Assembly (NCBI GenBank): GCA_019056785.1
Contig: DXJV01000045.1
Location: 1 to 56,075 of the forward strand
Direction: 5' to 3'
DNA length: 56,075 nucleotides
From: Candidatus Heimdallarchaeota archaeon
GTDB lineage: Archaea > Asgardarchaeota > Heimdallarchaeia > JABLTI01
The notes beneath the pieces are model-generated. The model made no database searches. It had not been told where the DNA came from and worked only from the letters and a program-made list of their open reading frames with translations. The position numbers and the translations under genes were made by a program. Shown here in pieces: positions 42,073 to 51,227 of the stretch (its first letter is position 1; each line of letters opens with the position of its first letter).

Positions 42073-43620
42073 TTACAGTCCTAAAGCAGTTGCAGCTTGT
42101 TTTGCGAGGTTCTGGAAAGTATTGGGAATCACTCCTATGACGATCATGAGTATAACTATGACCATCAATGGGATTATGATTTCTATTGGTGTTTCTTTGA
42201 CGTCCTTGAGGTGTTCACCAGCAGGTTTGAACCAGAGTCGTTGTAAAACAATCAAGTAATAGACGACACTCGTCACGCTAGAGAGAAGGAACAATGCAAC
42301 ACCAACATAATATTGCACATTGCCACTACTTACTGCTGCCACTACAATATTGAGTTTACTCCAGAAGCCTGGCAATGGTGGAACACCAGCCAAACTAAGG
42401 AGAGCAATTGTGAAGGCAAAAGTTGTGACAGGCATTTTATGGCCAATACCTTCGAGTTTGTCTAATTCGCGGTCGTGGAACCTGTAGAGAATTGCTCCTG
42501 CGCACAAGAATGCCAGTCCTTTCCCAAGAGCATGAGTAAGAACATGGAAATAGCTACCTTGAACTCCCAGGGTAACGACATCACTATTAATGTTTGTTAA
42601 TGTCATTGATAAGCCGAAGAGAATGAAGCCAACATTAAGGACGGTGGAGAATGCAAGTAGTCGTTTAATGTCTGTTTGTCGTAGCGCCATAAGATTGCCG
42701 ATAACCATTGTTAGAATAGAGACCCAAAGAAGGACGTACCCCACGGCACAGAGGTTTGGTAGAAGGAGAAGACTTGGTCTGAAGAAGGTGGTAAGAGTAT
42801 TAATCATTGCAAACATTCCTGTCATGATAACAACACCGGATAGCATTGCACTAATACCACTTGGCGCAGCGGGGTGTGCATCCGGCAGCCAGGTATGTAG
42901 TGGAACGATTGCTGCTTTTACACCGAAGCCAATGATTAGGGAGATGATGATTATTACATGTACACCAGAGATGCCATTCGTTGCAAGTTTTGTGAAGAGG
43001 GTTGTGCCAATTTCGGCGATGTTTAGAGTACCAGTAACACCATAGAGCAAGCTCATGCCGAAGAGGAGCATCACGCTACCAAAAGCACTCATGAATAAGT
43101 ACTTCACTCCGGCTTCCACAGGCTCAGGCTCGTCCTTTCGGAAGGAGACGAGGATATAACTCGCGATAGACATTCCTTCCCAGAAGATGAAGAGGGTCAA
43201 GAGGTCACCTGCCATGACAACACCGATCATTCCTGCAACTAACAAGAGAAGCAAGAGATAATAGCGGTCAAGGCGATCATCATGGTCCATATAACGGATG
43301 GAATAGATAGCAGTAACTGAACCCAAGATTGTGAAGATGAGGATGAACCACCAGGTCAATTGATCAAGGCGAAAGATTGTGTAAATACCTTTTTCGTAGG
43401 TCTTTGTTCCCAGCACAAGGATCAAATCTTCCGACTTGACGGGGAGAGCATTACCAAAAGCAATGATCAATCCCAACATTGCCAGGAAGCAGATATTGGC
43501 GATGATAGCATAAGTCAGGTTCCAGCCTTGAGACTCTCTTCGAGCAAAACGCCCGAGTAAGCCTATGAGGAGTGCCCCTGCGACTGCAATAATTATTGGG
43601 AGTAGCCAGAATACATTCAT
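42073..43620 (-). CDS. nuoN: Complex I/group 4 hydrogenase antiporter-like subunit N
   Basis: A 515-residue proton/cation-translocating membrane subunit, last gene of the 12-gene operon. About 14 helices; shared family segments LLTLFIFWEGMSIASYIL (helix 5 with conserved Glu) and PLHTWLPDAHPAAPSGISA (helix 7-8 region). The discontinuous helix and lysine positions look intact by eye. NuoL, M and N are homologues of Mrp antiporters; assignment to N is by operon position. Gap from the M gene is 16 bases. Confidence 0.88.
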   Translation of the reverse strand: MNVFWLLPIIIAVAGALLIGLLGRFARRESQGWNLTYAIIANICFLAMLGLIIAFGNALPVKSEDLILVLGTKTYEKGIYTIFRLDQLTWWFILIFTILGSVTAIYSIRYMDHDDRLDRYYLLLLLLVAGMIGVVMAGDLLTLFIFWEGMSIASYILVSFRKDEPEPVEAGVKYLFMSAFGSVMLLFGMSLLYGVTGTLNIAEIGTTLFTKLATNGISGVHVIIIISLIIGFGVKAAIVPLHTWLPDAHPAAPSGISAMLSGVVIMTGMFAMINTLTTFFRPSLLLLPNLCAVGYVLLWVSILTMVIGNLMALRQTDIKRLLAFSTVLNVGFILFGLSMTLTNINSDVVTLGVQGSYFHVLTHALGKGLAFLCAGAILYRFHDRELDKLEGIGHKMPVTTFAFTIALLSLAGVPPLPGFWSKLNIVVAAVSSGNVQYYVGVALFLLSSVTSVVYYLIVLQRLWFKPAGEHLKDVKETPIEIIIPLMVIVILMIVIGVIPNTFQNLAKQAATALGL

Positions 43621-43636
43621 TGTCGTTTCTTTCCTC

Positions 43637-45154
43637 CTAAGTTATTCCAAAGATTTTCGCAACTGCGTCAGTTACGAAGGTTAGGACACTGTTTGGTAAG
43701 ATACCAATAATGAAAGTCAAAAGTGCGAGGACCACAAGTGGTGCCCACATGTAGGGACTTGGGTCTTTGACATCTTTGAATTCTTCTTTTTCTGGTCCGA
43801 GAAATACATTCTTCATGAAGAGAAGAGTGTAAGTCGCTGTCAAGGCTGTTGAAAGGACTGCCATAAAGATTGCAATAATACCTAATGGATTTCCGGAGGC
43901 TAAGCCACCTTCGAAGATAATCCATTCACTCATGAATCCAGCAAGGGGTGGAAGACCGCTTAAACTCAATGCTGCAATCAATGCAACAATTGCGGTTATT
44001 GGCATTTTATAGGCCAACCCGCCGAGTTGTTTTATATCACGCCCTTTGTGATGCCCTATCTGGGTCATGAGAATGCCGGCAACCATAAAGAGGGTGCCTT
44101 TCGCAAGCGCATGGCTAACAATGTGGAACATCGACCCTGTTGCACCAAATGCGGTGAAAGTTCCAAGTCCGAAGAAGATGTAGCCCATTTGTGAGATGGA
44201 TGAATATGCAAACAGCCGTTTCGTGTCTTTCTGTGCTAATGCCATGATTCCGCCGTAGACCATAGTAAAGACTGCCAGTCCGACGAGTACCCATGTGAAA
44301 GTAACATTGCTTCCCATATCCAATATATCTGTGCAGATCCTGAGGATTGCATAAGCAGCTGTTTCGATCATCACACCACTAAGAATAGCACTGATTGGTG
44401 TTGGTGCTTCTCCGTGGGTGTCTGGAAGCCAGCTATGAAGTGGGAAGATTGCCATTTTCACTGCAAAGCCAAGCAAGAAGAGAATTGTTAGAACAAGTGT
44501 GACTGTCTTTGATACAGCAGTCATGTTGATGTTCGCAATAAGGAAGCTTCCACTTGCAGAGCCATAAGCCCAGAGGCCACCAATACCGATAAGGATAGCC
44601 ATTGCACCTACATGGGTAAACATGAAGTACTTGAATGCTATCTTCACAGAGTTTGGTTTTGAACCCCATTTTGCAATGATGAAGTAGGAGGGTATAAGCA
44701 TTAGTTCCCAGAAGACGTAGAATTGAACAAGATCGCCTGCAAGGATAACGCCAACCATCCCAGCAATATAGAGAACTAAAAGAGCATAATATGCCCCTTG
44801 ATTCTCTTCCTTCTTCATATAACCAAAGCTATACATTACTGCAGCTAAGGAAAGAATGAAGATAATTGCGGCAATGGGGAAGCTTAGGCTGTCAGCTATC
44901 AGTTTGAAGCCAATTGTTACATTCTTCGATCCAAGATTGAAATTAATCCATTTATTCCAACCTTCAGAGTGAATGTTGCCTAAACCATCATTAAGGACAT
45001 CCCCAAGAGACAGGGCAAAGAATACAGCGCTGATAAGCACAAAGATGAAGGCCGACCATTTCGCTGCGTGGTCATTCCACTTCCCAAGGAAGAAGACAAT
45101 GATAGGCGCAAGTAAGAGAATTGCAATGGAAATGATAAGTGTAAAATTGAACAT
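43637..45154 (-). CDS. nuoM: Complex I/group 4 hydrogenase antiporter-like subunit M
   Basis: A 505-residue, about 14-helix ion-translocating subunit. Hallmarks: LVQFYVFWELMLIPSYFII (helix 5 Glu), FPLHSWLPDTHGEAPTPISAILSG and QKDTKRLFAYSSISQMGY, all typical of NuoM/FpoM. Second of three antiporter-like subunits, 16 bases after L. Three such subunits imply several ion channels, as in full complex I and Fpo, whereas simple Ech-type hydrogenases have one. Confidence 0.9.
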   Translation of the reverse strand: MFNFTLIISIAILLLAPIIVFFLGKWNDHAAKWSAFIFVLISAVFFALSLGDVLNDGLGNIHSEGWNKWINFNLGSKNVTIGFKLIADSLSFPIAAIIFILSLAAVMYSFGYMKKEENQGAYYALLVLYIAGMVGVILAGDLVQFYVFWELMLIPSYFIIAKWGSKPNSVKIAFKYFMFTHVGAMAILIGIGGLWAYGSASGSFLIANINMTAVSKTVTLVLTILFLLGFAVKMAIFPLHSWLPDTHGEAPTPISAILSGVMIETAAYAILRICTDILDMGSNVTFTWVLVGLAVFTMVYGGIMALAQKDTKRLFAYSSISQMGYIFFGLGTFTAFGATGSMFHIVSHALAKGTLFMVAGILMTQIGHHKGRDIKQLGGLAYKMPITAIVALIAALSLSGLPPLAGFMSEWIIFEGGLASGNPLGIIAIFMAVLSTALTATYTLLFMKNVFLGPEKEEFKDVKDPSPYMWAPLVVLALLTFIIGILPNSVLTFVTDAVAKIFGIT

Positions 45155-45170
45155 TGTTTTCCTTTGCCTC

Positions 45171-47306
45171 CTAAATCGTGAATAATAATACTGCCAATAG
45201 GATTATTGCTCCTAGCAGCATATAGATGAAGTTTACCGATAGAATCCCTGTCTGGGTTTTTCTGACAACTTCACCCGTCTTCATTGTTCCTGAAGCGATG
45301 ACATAATTTGTGCGGTCAATCACTTTCAAGTCGAAGTATTCGTAAGTTAGTTCTGCGAAGCGCTTGAATTTCCGAAGACACCAATAAATGGCGGTATTCA
45401 TGTACCATCGTTTGTACAGGAAGGTGTTAATTCCTTTGAGGAATTTGCTCTTCTCGATCATTGCTCTGGAATCCCACTTTCTTGTCATGAAGAAGAATAT
45501 TGCAGGGATACCTCCAGCAGCAAGAATTCCAAGAGTAATCCAAAATGTCGGAGGTTCGAAGCCAAATGTATGGCTCAAGAAGTGCCCATAAGGAACGATT
45601 GTTTCTTCCACAGTGACAGACATTGCAGCAAACCAATTGTTCTTCGTGACAAAGTTTTCCACGAGTGGCGAAAGGAAGCCAAGAACAACGGTCCCGGCCA
45701 TTAAAATCCACAACGGAAGCCATAAAGTGACACCCGGTTTGTGAAGATGGCCATGATTCTCTTTTTCCACCTCTTTCACATGCTCGGTTTTTTCTCCGAA
45801 GAAGCTCCAACCGAGGAAGCGAATGGTGTAAAAGATGGTCATAATTGCTGCTACAGCTGCAAATGTAAAGAAGACCCAACCCATTGGATTGTGCTCATGA
45901 GTTGCAAGTTCCCAACTGACGCCGAAAACGCTTTCTTTGCTGAAGAACCCACCTAACGGGGGAACACCGGCAAGAGAAAGACCACCAATGAGCATCGGCC
46001 AGAAGACTTTTGGCATATCTTTTCGAAGCCCACCCATTTCATCGACATATTTCGTATGCACAGTATGAATAATTGCTCCAGCAGATAAGAACAACAGTGC
46101 CTTAAAGACTGCGTGGGAAAGCATATGGAAGGAACCGGCAAAATAGCCTACGACTTCAAATGCCCCATGGCCATTGTCTATTGGTGCGATTAACCCACCA
46201 GCACCAAGACCGAGGAACATATAGCCTAATTGTGAGATTGTGCTGAAAGCGAGGATCTTTTTGAGTTCCGTTGCTGACATTCCCATTGTTGCCGCCATGA
46301 AAGCAGTAAAGGCACCGATCATTCCGACAACAATGAAATAATACTGCAAGATATCATAGTGCAATTCGTGTAATCCCATGTACCACATCGGGAAGGTTCG
46401 GACAACCATATACACACCAGCTTTCACCATTGCAGCAGCATGAATGAGGGCTGAAACGGTTGTTGGACCGGCCATTGCTTCTGGGAGCCAGAACTGGAGT
46501 GGGAATTGTGCTGATTTGCCAATTGATCCTCCGAAGATCAGGAGAGCAGTTAGCAAGAGGACATTGTTGTTCTTCAAAGTGGTAATCCAGGTAAGATCAC
46601 TCATCAATTCTTTGTAGTTTACAGTCTTTGCAAACCAGAAGAGGATGAGAATTCCTGTTAGCATCATTACATCACCAATTCTGGTTGTAATGAATGCTTT
46701 CAAGCCTGCATGAGAATTATAGTCGCCTTCTGTTTCTTCCTTAATGGTGAATTCTCGTGGGTCTTGTTTGTTCTTCTTTGTAAAGAAGTAGCCAATTAGT
46801 GCATAGGAACAGAATCCCACAATCTCCCAGCCAACAAATGATTGGAAGAAGTTATTGGCCATAACAAGAAAGACCATTCCACCAATGAATAGCTGCATCA
46901 AAAACCAATAACGGTTTAGATGCTTGTCGCCTTTCATGTAGCCAACGCCAAAAATCATAATCAGCATTCCTACACCACTGGCGAAAGAGGCAATCATCAC
47001 AGTTAGTGGGTCGATTAGCACACCAAACTGGATTGCCCATTGTCCTTGTATCGGCATAAACCAGTAGTTTGCAATAATCCATTCGTAGCCGGAATCGCCT
47101 GTATAAACATCGACAACTAGGAGAATGCTGAAGATGAAAGCAAGAAACGCTGTTGCAGTTGCCGTCCAATCGCGGATACCGAGAAGAACATTCTTTGCTT
47201 TTCCGTCTTTTAATTTGTTGGCAAGAAAGCCAATGAGCGGAGCAATGAGTGCCCCTGCAAACGGTATCGCCCAGTTAAGAATCGCTGCTTCTTTTAAGAG
47301 TACCAT
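45171..47306 (-). CDS. nuoL: Complex I/group 4 hydrogenase antiporter-like subunit L
   Basis: A 711-residue subunit, the largest of the membrane arm. The N-terminal 500 residues form the antiporter core (FFQSFVGWEIVGFCSYALIGY; FPLQFWLPEAMAGPTTVSALIHAA; MSATELKKILAFSTISQLGYMF). The extra 200-residue C-terminal part, with a long hydrophilic stretch and a final helix, corresponds to the lateral helix of NuoL that braces M and N. Starts at ATG 47306, 15 bases after K. Confidence 0.92.
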   Translation of the reverse strand: MVLLKEAAILNWAIPFAGALIAPLIGFLANKLKDGKAKNVLLGIRDWTATATAFLAFIFSILLVVDVYTGDSGYEWIIANYWFMPIQGQWAIQFGVLIDPLTVMIASFASGVGMLIMIFGVGYMKGDKHLNRYWFLMQLFIGGMVFLVMANNFFQSFVGWEIVGFCSYALIGYFFTKKNKQDPREFTIKEETEGDYNSHAGLKAFITTRIGDVMMLTGILILFWFAKTVNYKELMSDLTWITTLKNNNVLLLTALLIFGGSIGKSAQFPLQFWLPEAMAGPTTVSALIHAAAMVKAGVYMVVRTFPMWYMGLHELHYDILQYYFIVVGMIGAFTAFMAATMGMSATELKKILAFSTISQLGYMFLGLGAGGLIAPIDNGHGAFEVVGYFAGSFHMLSHAVFKALLFLSAGAIIHTVHTKYVDEMGGLRKDMPKVFWPMLIGGLSLAGVPPLGGFFSKESVFGVSWELATHEHNPMGWVFFTFAAVAAIMTIFYTIRFLGWSFFGEKTEHVKEVEKENHGHLHKPGVTLWLPLWILMAGTVVLGFLSPLVENFVTKNNWFAAMSVTVEETIVPYGHFLSHTFGFEPPTFWITLGILAAGGIPAIFFFMTRKWDSRAMIEKSKFLKGINTFLYKRWYMNTAIYWCLRKFKRFAELTYEYFDLKVIDRTNYVIASGTMKTGEVVRKTQTGILSVNFIYMLLGAIILLAVLLFTI

Positions 47307-47321
47307 TTCTCATTCACTCTC

Positions 47322-47663
47322 CTAATATTTCAGGCTGTTCAATCTTTGAACGTTCAGGGAGCCATACATTCGATAGGCTTGAATTATCAAAGCCAAGGCA
47401 ACACCTGCTACACATCCTCCGACACAGATGCTGAGAATCACAACTGCGTGTGGGAGAGGATCAACTACTGCGCTCGTACTAAAGATATTAGAGAAGGTTA
47501 TGAAATTCAAATGCGCTGCGTCAAGCAATAACTCTATAGCAATTAGGAACTTGATCATGTTTTGCTTTGAAGCAAAGGCATAAGCTCCAATCACTAAGAG
47601 CAGTGCAGAGAACGCCAGTACGATATAGATGTTAGTAAAGGGTAAGGAAATTGTAATAGCCAT
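47322..47663 (-). CDS. nuoK: Complex I-type subunit K
   Basis: A 113-residue, three-helix subunit (MrpC/NuoK family). IKFLIAIELLLDAAHLNFI carries the conserved buried Glu of helix 2 used in proton transfer. Start overlaps the preceding J2 stop by one base, so translation is coupled. Normal length for the family. Confidence 0.9.
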   Translation of the reverse strand: MAITISLPFTNIYIVLAFSALLLVIGAYAFASKQNMIKFLIAIELLLDAAHLNFITFSNIFSTSAVVDPLPHAVVILSICVGGCVAGVALALIIQAYRMYGSLNVQRLNSLKY

Positions 47664-48070
47664 TACGTTTCTTCCTCCTTGAGGTCTTCGGCATCCTTTC
47701 GTTCCAGGATAACGAATTTATCTGTTTCACACATTTCTGTTCTGAATTCAGTACATTGTTCTTCCATTCCTTTGACGATAGTAGCTGCGCCTTCAGATGC
47801 AATGAATAACAAAATACCAACAATAATTATGTCGATACCTTTCGCATCCCAAAGGACATACCCCACTGCTCGTCCGACATCCCGAAGGGTTCCATTAACA
47901 ATGTATGGATGATCAACACGTGTATCATCTCCTGAATCATCGACTCGCAAGCCATTTGTGTTTCCCAGATCGTTGAAATCCCAGAGACCGTAGAGCAGGA
48001 AGCCATACAAGCCCAGCGCAAGGACAATAGCGCCACTTGCAATGAGAATTTGTTTTGTCATTCGTTTCAT
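47663..48070 (-). CDS. Complex I-type subunit J, C-terminal half (split gene)
   Basis: A 135-residue protein with two clear helices: about 6-30 and 74-92. The second segment (GRAVGYVLWDAKGIDIIIVGILLFIASEGAATIV) corresponds to the last helices of NuoJ, as in the second NuoJ piece of Methanosarcina Fpo or the matching Mbh/Mrp subunits. A charged outer loop (about 34-66) and a Cys/Glu-rich tail are unusual. Four-base ATGA overlap with the J N-terminal gene. Confidence 0.75.
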   Translation of the reverse strand: MKRMTKQILIASGAIVLALGLYGFLLYGLWDFNDLGNTNGLRVDDSGDDTRVDHPYIVNGTLRDVGRAVGYVLWDAKGIDIIIVGILLFIASEGAATIVKGMEEQCTEFRTEMCETDKFVILERKDAEDLKEEET

Positions 48071-48375
48071 GACGAAGCCTCCTCAGTTGGTTCTGGAATG
48101 ATTTTATCGAGCTCCTCAACGGGTTCGCCACTTTCGAACCGCTCAGTTAAAGCCACTGTGGAGATAAGTAAAACTGTCACAGCGCCGCCGTAAACCATGA
48201 GCTGGAAAAGAGCAACCCACGGAGCATTGAGGATCCAGAAAACACCCGCTAATGCAATGCTCAAAATAGCCAGGCTAATTGAAGCATAAATCAGGTCTCG
48301 TAATTCTACGGCAAACACCGCAGCAATGACCACGATTATTAGCAAGATTATCAACAAAATTTGATTTGCGTCCAT
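48067..48375 (-). CDS. nuoJ: Complex I-type subunit J, N-terminal half (split gene)
   Basis: A 102-residue protein with three helices. AVFAVELRDLIYASISLAILSIALAG and APWVALFQLMVYGGAVTVLLI are the conserved first half of NuoJ, the latter being the pi-bulge helix that gates ion movement in complex I. A hydrophilic 25-residue tail follows. NuoJ is thus encoded as two proteins, as in Fpo. Confidence 0.85.
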   Translation of the reverse strand: MDANQILLIILLIIVVIAAVFAVELRDLIYASISLAILSIALAGVFWILNAPWVALFQLMVYGGAVTVLLISTVALTERFESGEPVEELDKIIPEPTEEASS

Positions 48376-48410
48376 ATTTTCACATCCTTATTTTCACTCT
48401 CGTGTCGCTC

Positions 48411-48815
48411 TTAGCCTTCCTCCTGTTGTTCCTTCGATTCTGAAGGTTTTGTTTCTTTGGAATAGATGATCATTTCGTCGCGACCAAATGCAGAAAGCTC
48501 GATGTAATCTGTGAGGAACAAGGCATCATAGCGGCATGCTTCCTCGCACAGTCCACAGAAAATGCATTCCCCAAGGTTGATAACCGGTCGTTTCCCGGTT
48601 TTCGTCACTTCCGAGGGAACCATTTCTATGCACATCGGCGGGCAAGCACGTTCACAAGCTCGGCATCCAGTGCATTTTTCAAGAATAAAATAGTGAGCTC
48701 CTCGAAGCCCTTTCTTTGGCTTGACTCCTTCTTGGAAAGGATAGTCTATTGTTGCTTTCTTCTTTTTGAAAGCATTCCTAAGGGCTTCGCAAATAATTAC
48801 TCCTGGTCGTGGCAT
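48411..48815 (-). CDS. nuoI: Complex I/hydrogenase 2x[4Fe-4S] ferredoxin subunit I
   Basis: A 134-residue electron-transfer subunit with two complete 4Fe-4S motifs: CTGCRACERACP and CIFCGLCEEACRYDA. It links the electron donor (likely ferredoxin) to the B-subunit cluster. I start it at ATG 48815 (MPRPGV): AGGAGGAGG lies just upstream and NuoH stops 3 bases before. A longer frame reaching 48941 merely overlaps NuoH. The acidic C-terminus (after FGRDEM) is of the usual kind. Confidence 0.92.
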   Translation of the reverse strand: MPRPGVIICEALRNAFKKKKATIDYPFQEGVKPKKGLRGAHYFILEKCTGCRACERACPPMCIEMVPSEVTKTGKRPVINLGECIFCGLCEEACRYDALFLTDYIELSAFGRDEMIIYSKETKPSESKEQQEEG

Positions 48816-48817
48816 TA

Positions 48818-49942
48818 TTAGGTACCTCCTCCTGTCGGAAATAGCCCTTCGAATTTTACCCAAAGGGTGTTGTCCAGCCAGGGAACCCAGAAGATTGAGA
48901 AAATCATCAATCCCAGACTCACGGGAATCAACCATTTCCAAGAGAATTCGAGGAATTGATCGATCCGAATTCGAGCCATCAATGCTCGAAATGTTGACAA
49001 GGCAAGCACTAAGAGTGTCGTTTTTATTGCGAATATTAATACGTAGTATGCCATTCTAATAACGGCAATCCACAAGATCCCATTTGGATTGCTCAGAGAA
49101 GCACTTGATGCTAACCAATCTGCAAAACTTGGGATCCACATTTCCACTCCAATTGGTCCACCAAGGAATAGACTCGTTGCAATTCCTACACTATAAATCA
49201 TTTGTAGGTCTGCGCCCAATCGGAAGAAAGCTAATTTCTTGCCGGAGTATTCAACTTCCCATCCGCCGACGATTTCTGTTTCAGCAACAGGAATGTCAAA
49301 AGGTGTTCGTTCCAATTCTGCTTGTGTAGCCAACAGATAGATTATGAGGAACATGAACATTGGAAGGCTGAACATCACAGGACGGTGGTGCACCATTTGC
49401 CAATTTACTATCCCAGCAACGGACAATTCTCCAGTTCGCATTGCAACTGAAAACATTGCAAGAAGAATTGGTATTTCAAAGCTGAGTAGTTGTGAGGCTG
49501 CACGCATTGTTCCGGGCATTGCAAGTCGGTTTGCTGAGAACCAGCCTGCAAGGAAGATAACCAGTGCAAGTAAAGTAGTCAAGAAGGAAAGAAGCAAGAG
49601 GTCGCCTTCGAAAGAAATGATACCAGTGGTATTAATGATTGGTACAAAGAGAAGCAAAACCAATGGAACAGCCAGTCCAAAAATGGCCATAATGCGCATT
49701 CCCCATTTGTCCGCGGCAGAAGGTTCAATGTCTTCATTTGAGAGTAATTTGATGAAATCCGCCAGCGGTTGAGCAATGCCTTTAAAGCCAGTATGTAATG
49801 GACCAATGCGGTCTTGGAGTGCAGCATAGAACTTTCTGTCCACCCATTCATCAAAAAGTGCAAGTGAAATACAGAAAGCTATTCCGGGGAAAAATAATAT
49901 CCCCAATACTAATAACAACCATTGTGCCCATAAAGCTAACAT
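48818..49942 (-). CDS. nuoH: Complex I/hydrogenase membrane subunit H
   Basis: A 374-residue subunit with eight helices that anchors the catalytic arm and forms the quinone/ion-coupling cavity. Seen: FYAALQDRIGPLHTGFKGIAQPLADFIKLL, the conserved loop ELERTPFDIPVAETEIVGG and GKKLAFFRLGADLQ. I place the start at ATG 49942, fused to the NuoD stop as TAATG with GGTGG upstream; an in-frame GTG at 49954 gives four extra residues. The acidic E-channel residues of loop AETEIVGG are intact. Confidence 0.92.
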   Translation of the reverse strand: MLALWAQWLLLVLGILFFPGIAFCISLALFDEWVDRKFYAALQDRIGPLHTGFKGIAQPLADFIKLLSNEDIEPSAADKWGMRIMAIFGLAVPLVLLLFVPIINTTGIISFEGDLLLLSFLTTLLALVIFLAGWFSANRLAMPGTMRAASQLLSFEIPILLAMFSVAMRTGELSVAGIVNWQMVHHRPVMFSLPMFMFLIIYLLATQAELERTPFDIPVAETEIVGGWEVEYSGKKLAFFRLGADLQMIYSVGIATSLFLGGPIGVEMWIPSFADWLASSASLSNPNGILWIAVIRMAYYVLIFAIKTTLLVLALSTFRALMARIRIDQFLEFSWKWLIPVSLGLMIFSIFWVPWLDNTLWVKFEGLFPTGGGT

Positions 49943-51216
49943 TATTTCTTCCACCTTTTATTTTTCGCATGCCATTCTCGGCTATACTTTCTGAGTTGGT
50001 CCATTGTTAAATTGTCCACTTTCGCTTTTCGTCGGTCTTTGTTAATTATGGTGATTATTCTATCTTCGCAGCTGAAGCAGGGATCAATCGATGCGAGGGT
50101 AATTGTGGAATCTGCAATATAATCGCCTTTCAGCATTTCTGCAACAGAAAGGATGTTTGCCAATGTAGGCGTGGTAATTTTTAATCGATAGGGTTTGTTA
50201 GTATTATTGGACCACAGGTAGTGAATCAATTCTCCACGAGGTGCTTCTGTACGGGAAAGTACATGAGCCTCAGGAACCTTTCGTGGCGGCTTAATAAAGA
50301 CCGGTCCGTCAGGGAGATTTGCCAGCAGCCATTTAACATATTTACACGCTTCAATGATTTCAAGCAACCGAACTACCACTCGAGAAAAGACATCGTTGGT
50401 ATCATAAGTGATGACATTAAAGATATCTCGCAATGGGCCAGCATAAGCGTTATATGGATCGTCATATCGGATATCAATTTTCAATCCCGATGCACGAGCA
50501 GTTGGACCAACAGCACAGAGTTTTTTCGCGGTACTGGGGAGGAGAACACCAATTCCTTGTGTTCGTAAACGAATAGTGTCCTCTTTGAGGCAAATTTCCG
50601 TGTATCGTTTTAATCGCTTAATAGTTATGTCCATGTACTTGTTCATGCGGGCGATTTGCTTTTCTGAGAGATCCCGTCGTGTTCCGCCAACTTCATTAAT
50701 AGCATAATTCACTCTATTGCCAGAAATGTCCTCTAGGATATCCATTGTCAATTCACGGTCACGCCAGGAAAGCATGAAGAGAGTGTCAAAACCAATTTCA
50801 TGAGCTGCCACGCCAAACCATAGGATGTGGCTGTGAATTCTTTCAAGCTCAGAAACAATTGTTCGAATGTATTCTGCTCGTTCCGGTGGTTTAAAGCCTT
50901 CAAGACCAAGCGCTGTTTCTGTGGCGTTGACAAGTGAAATCGAGTGAATATGACTGCAAATGCCGCAAACACGTTCGACGAGGGTGAGATTTTGCGAATA
51001 AGTCTTCGTTTCAGCAAGTTTTTCAATCCCACGATGTACATAACCAATCCGGGGAGTAGCATTAACAATTACTTCTCCTTCAACTTCTAACAAGAAATGC
51101 TCTGGTTCCTTCAAGGCAGGATGCTGAGGTCCGAGAGGGATTTCCATAGTTCGAGGCATACAAGCGACACAACCAGTTTTCGGCGCGTCTACTTTAACAA
51201 TCTTCTTTTCTGCCAA
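49942..51216 (-). CDS. Group 4 [NiFe] hydrogenase large subunit / NuoD homologue with complete NiFe ligands
   Basis: A 424-residue catalytic subunit. The N-terminal NuoD/HycE pattern GPQHPALKEPEHFLLEVEG is present. Unlike complex I D subunits it keeps the L1 motif RVCGICSHIH (Cys84, Cys87) and the L2 motif DPCFSCEDR (Cys380, Cys383), the four ligands of the [NiFe] centre. After Arg386 comes a 38-residue tail rich in Lys/Arg, similar in position to the peptide removed from HycE-type subunits during nickel insertion. Residues 16-19 form an extra CVAC near the start, not usual in the family. Predicted to interconvert H2 and protons at the cytosolic side. Confidence 0.92.
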   Translation of the reverse strand: MAEKKIVKVDAPKTGCVACMPRTMEIPLGPQHPALKEPEHFLLEVEGEVIVNATPRIGYVHRGIEKLAETKTYSQNLTLVERVCGICSHIHSISLVNATETALGLEGFKPPERAEYIRTIVSELERIHSHILWFGVAAHEIGFDTLFMLSWRDRELTMDILEDISGNRVNYAINEVGGTRRDLSEKQIARMNKYMDITIKRLKRYTEICLKEDTIRLRTQGIGVLLPSTAKKLCAVGPTARASGLKIDIRYDDPYNAYAGPLRDIFNVITYDTNDVFSRVVVRLLEIIEACKYVKWLLANLPDGPVFIKPPRKVPEAHVLSRTEAPRGELIHYLWSNNTNKPYRLKITTPTLANILSVAEMLKGDYIADSTITLASIDPCFSCEDRIITIINKDRRKAKVDNLTMDQLRKYSREWHAKNKRWKK

Positions 51217-51227
51217 ACTCTATCACC

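Noticed and set aside
42590..43045. A 151-codon plus-strand open frame inside the nuoN gene
   Set aside because: It lies wholly antisense to a strongly conserved antiporter gene, is rich in Arg and Thr as expected of shadows, and has no ribosome site.
43668..46141. Several Cys/Trp-rich frames within nuoM and nuoL
   Set aside because: Alternate-frame shadows of membrane-protein genes; composition is unlike real proteins of this window.
42073..47306. Mrp-type Na+/H+ antiporter operon as the reading of L, M and N
   Set aside because: B, C, D, H and I genes in the same operon show a full complex I-like assembly, so a stand-alone Mrp system is not needed.
48816..48941. N-terminal extension of the NuoI frame by 42 residues
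   Set aside because: It overlaps the 3' end of nuoH out of frame; ATG 48815 with AGGAGG upstream and the family N-terminus gives the better start.
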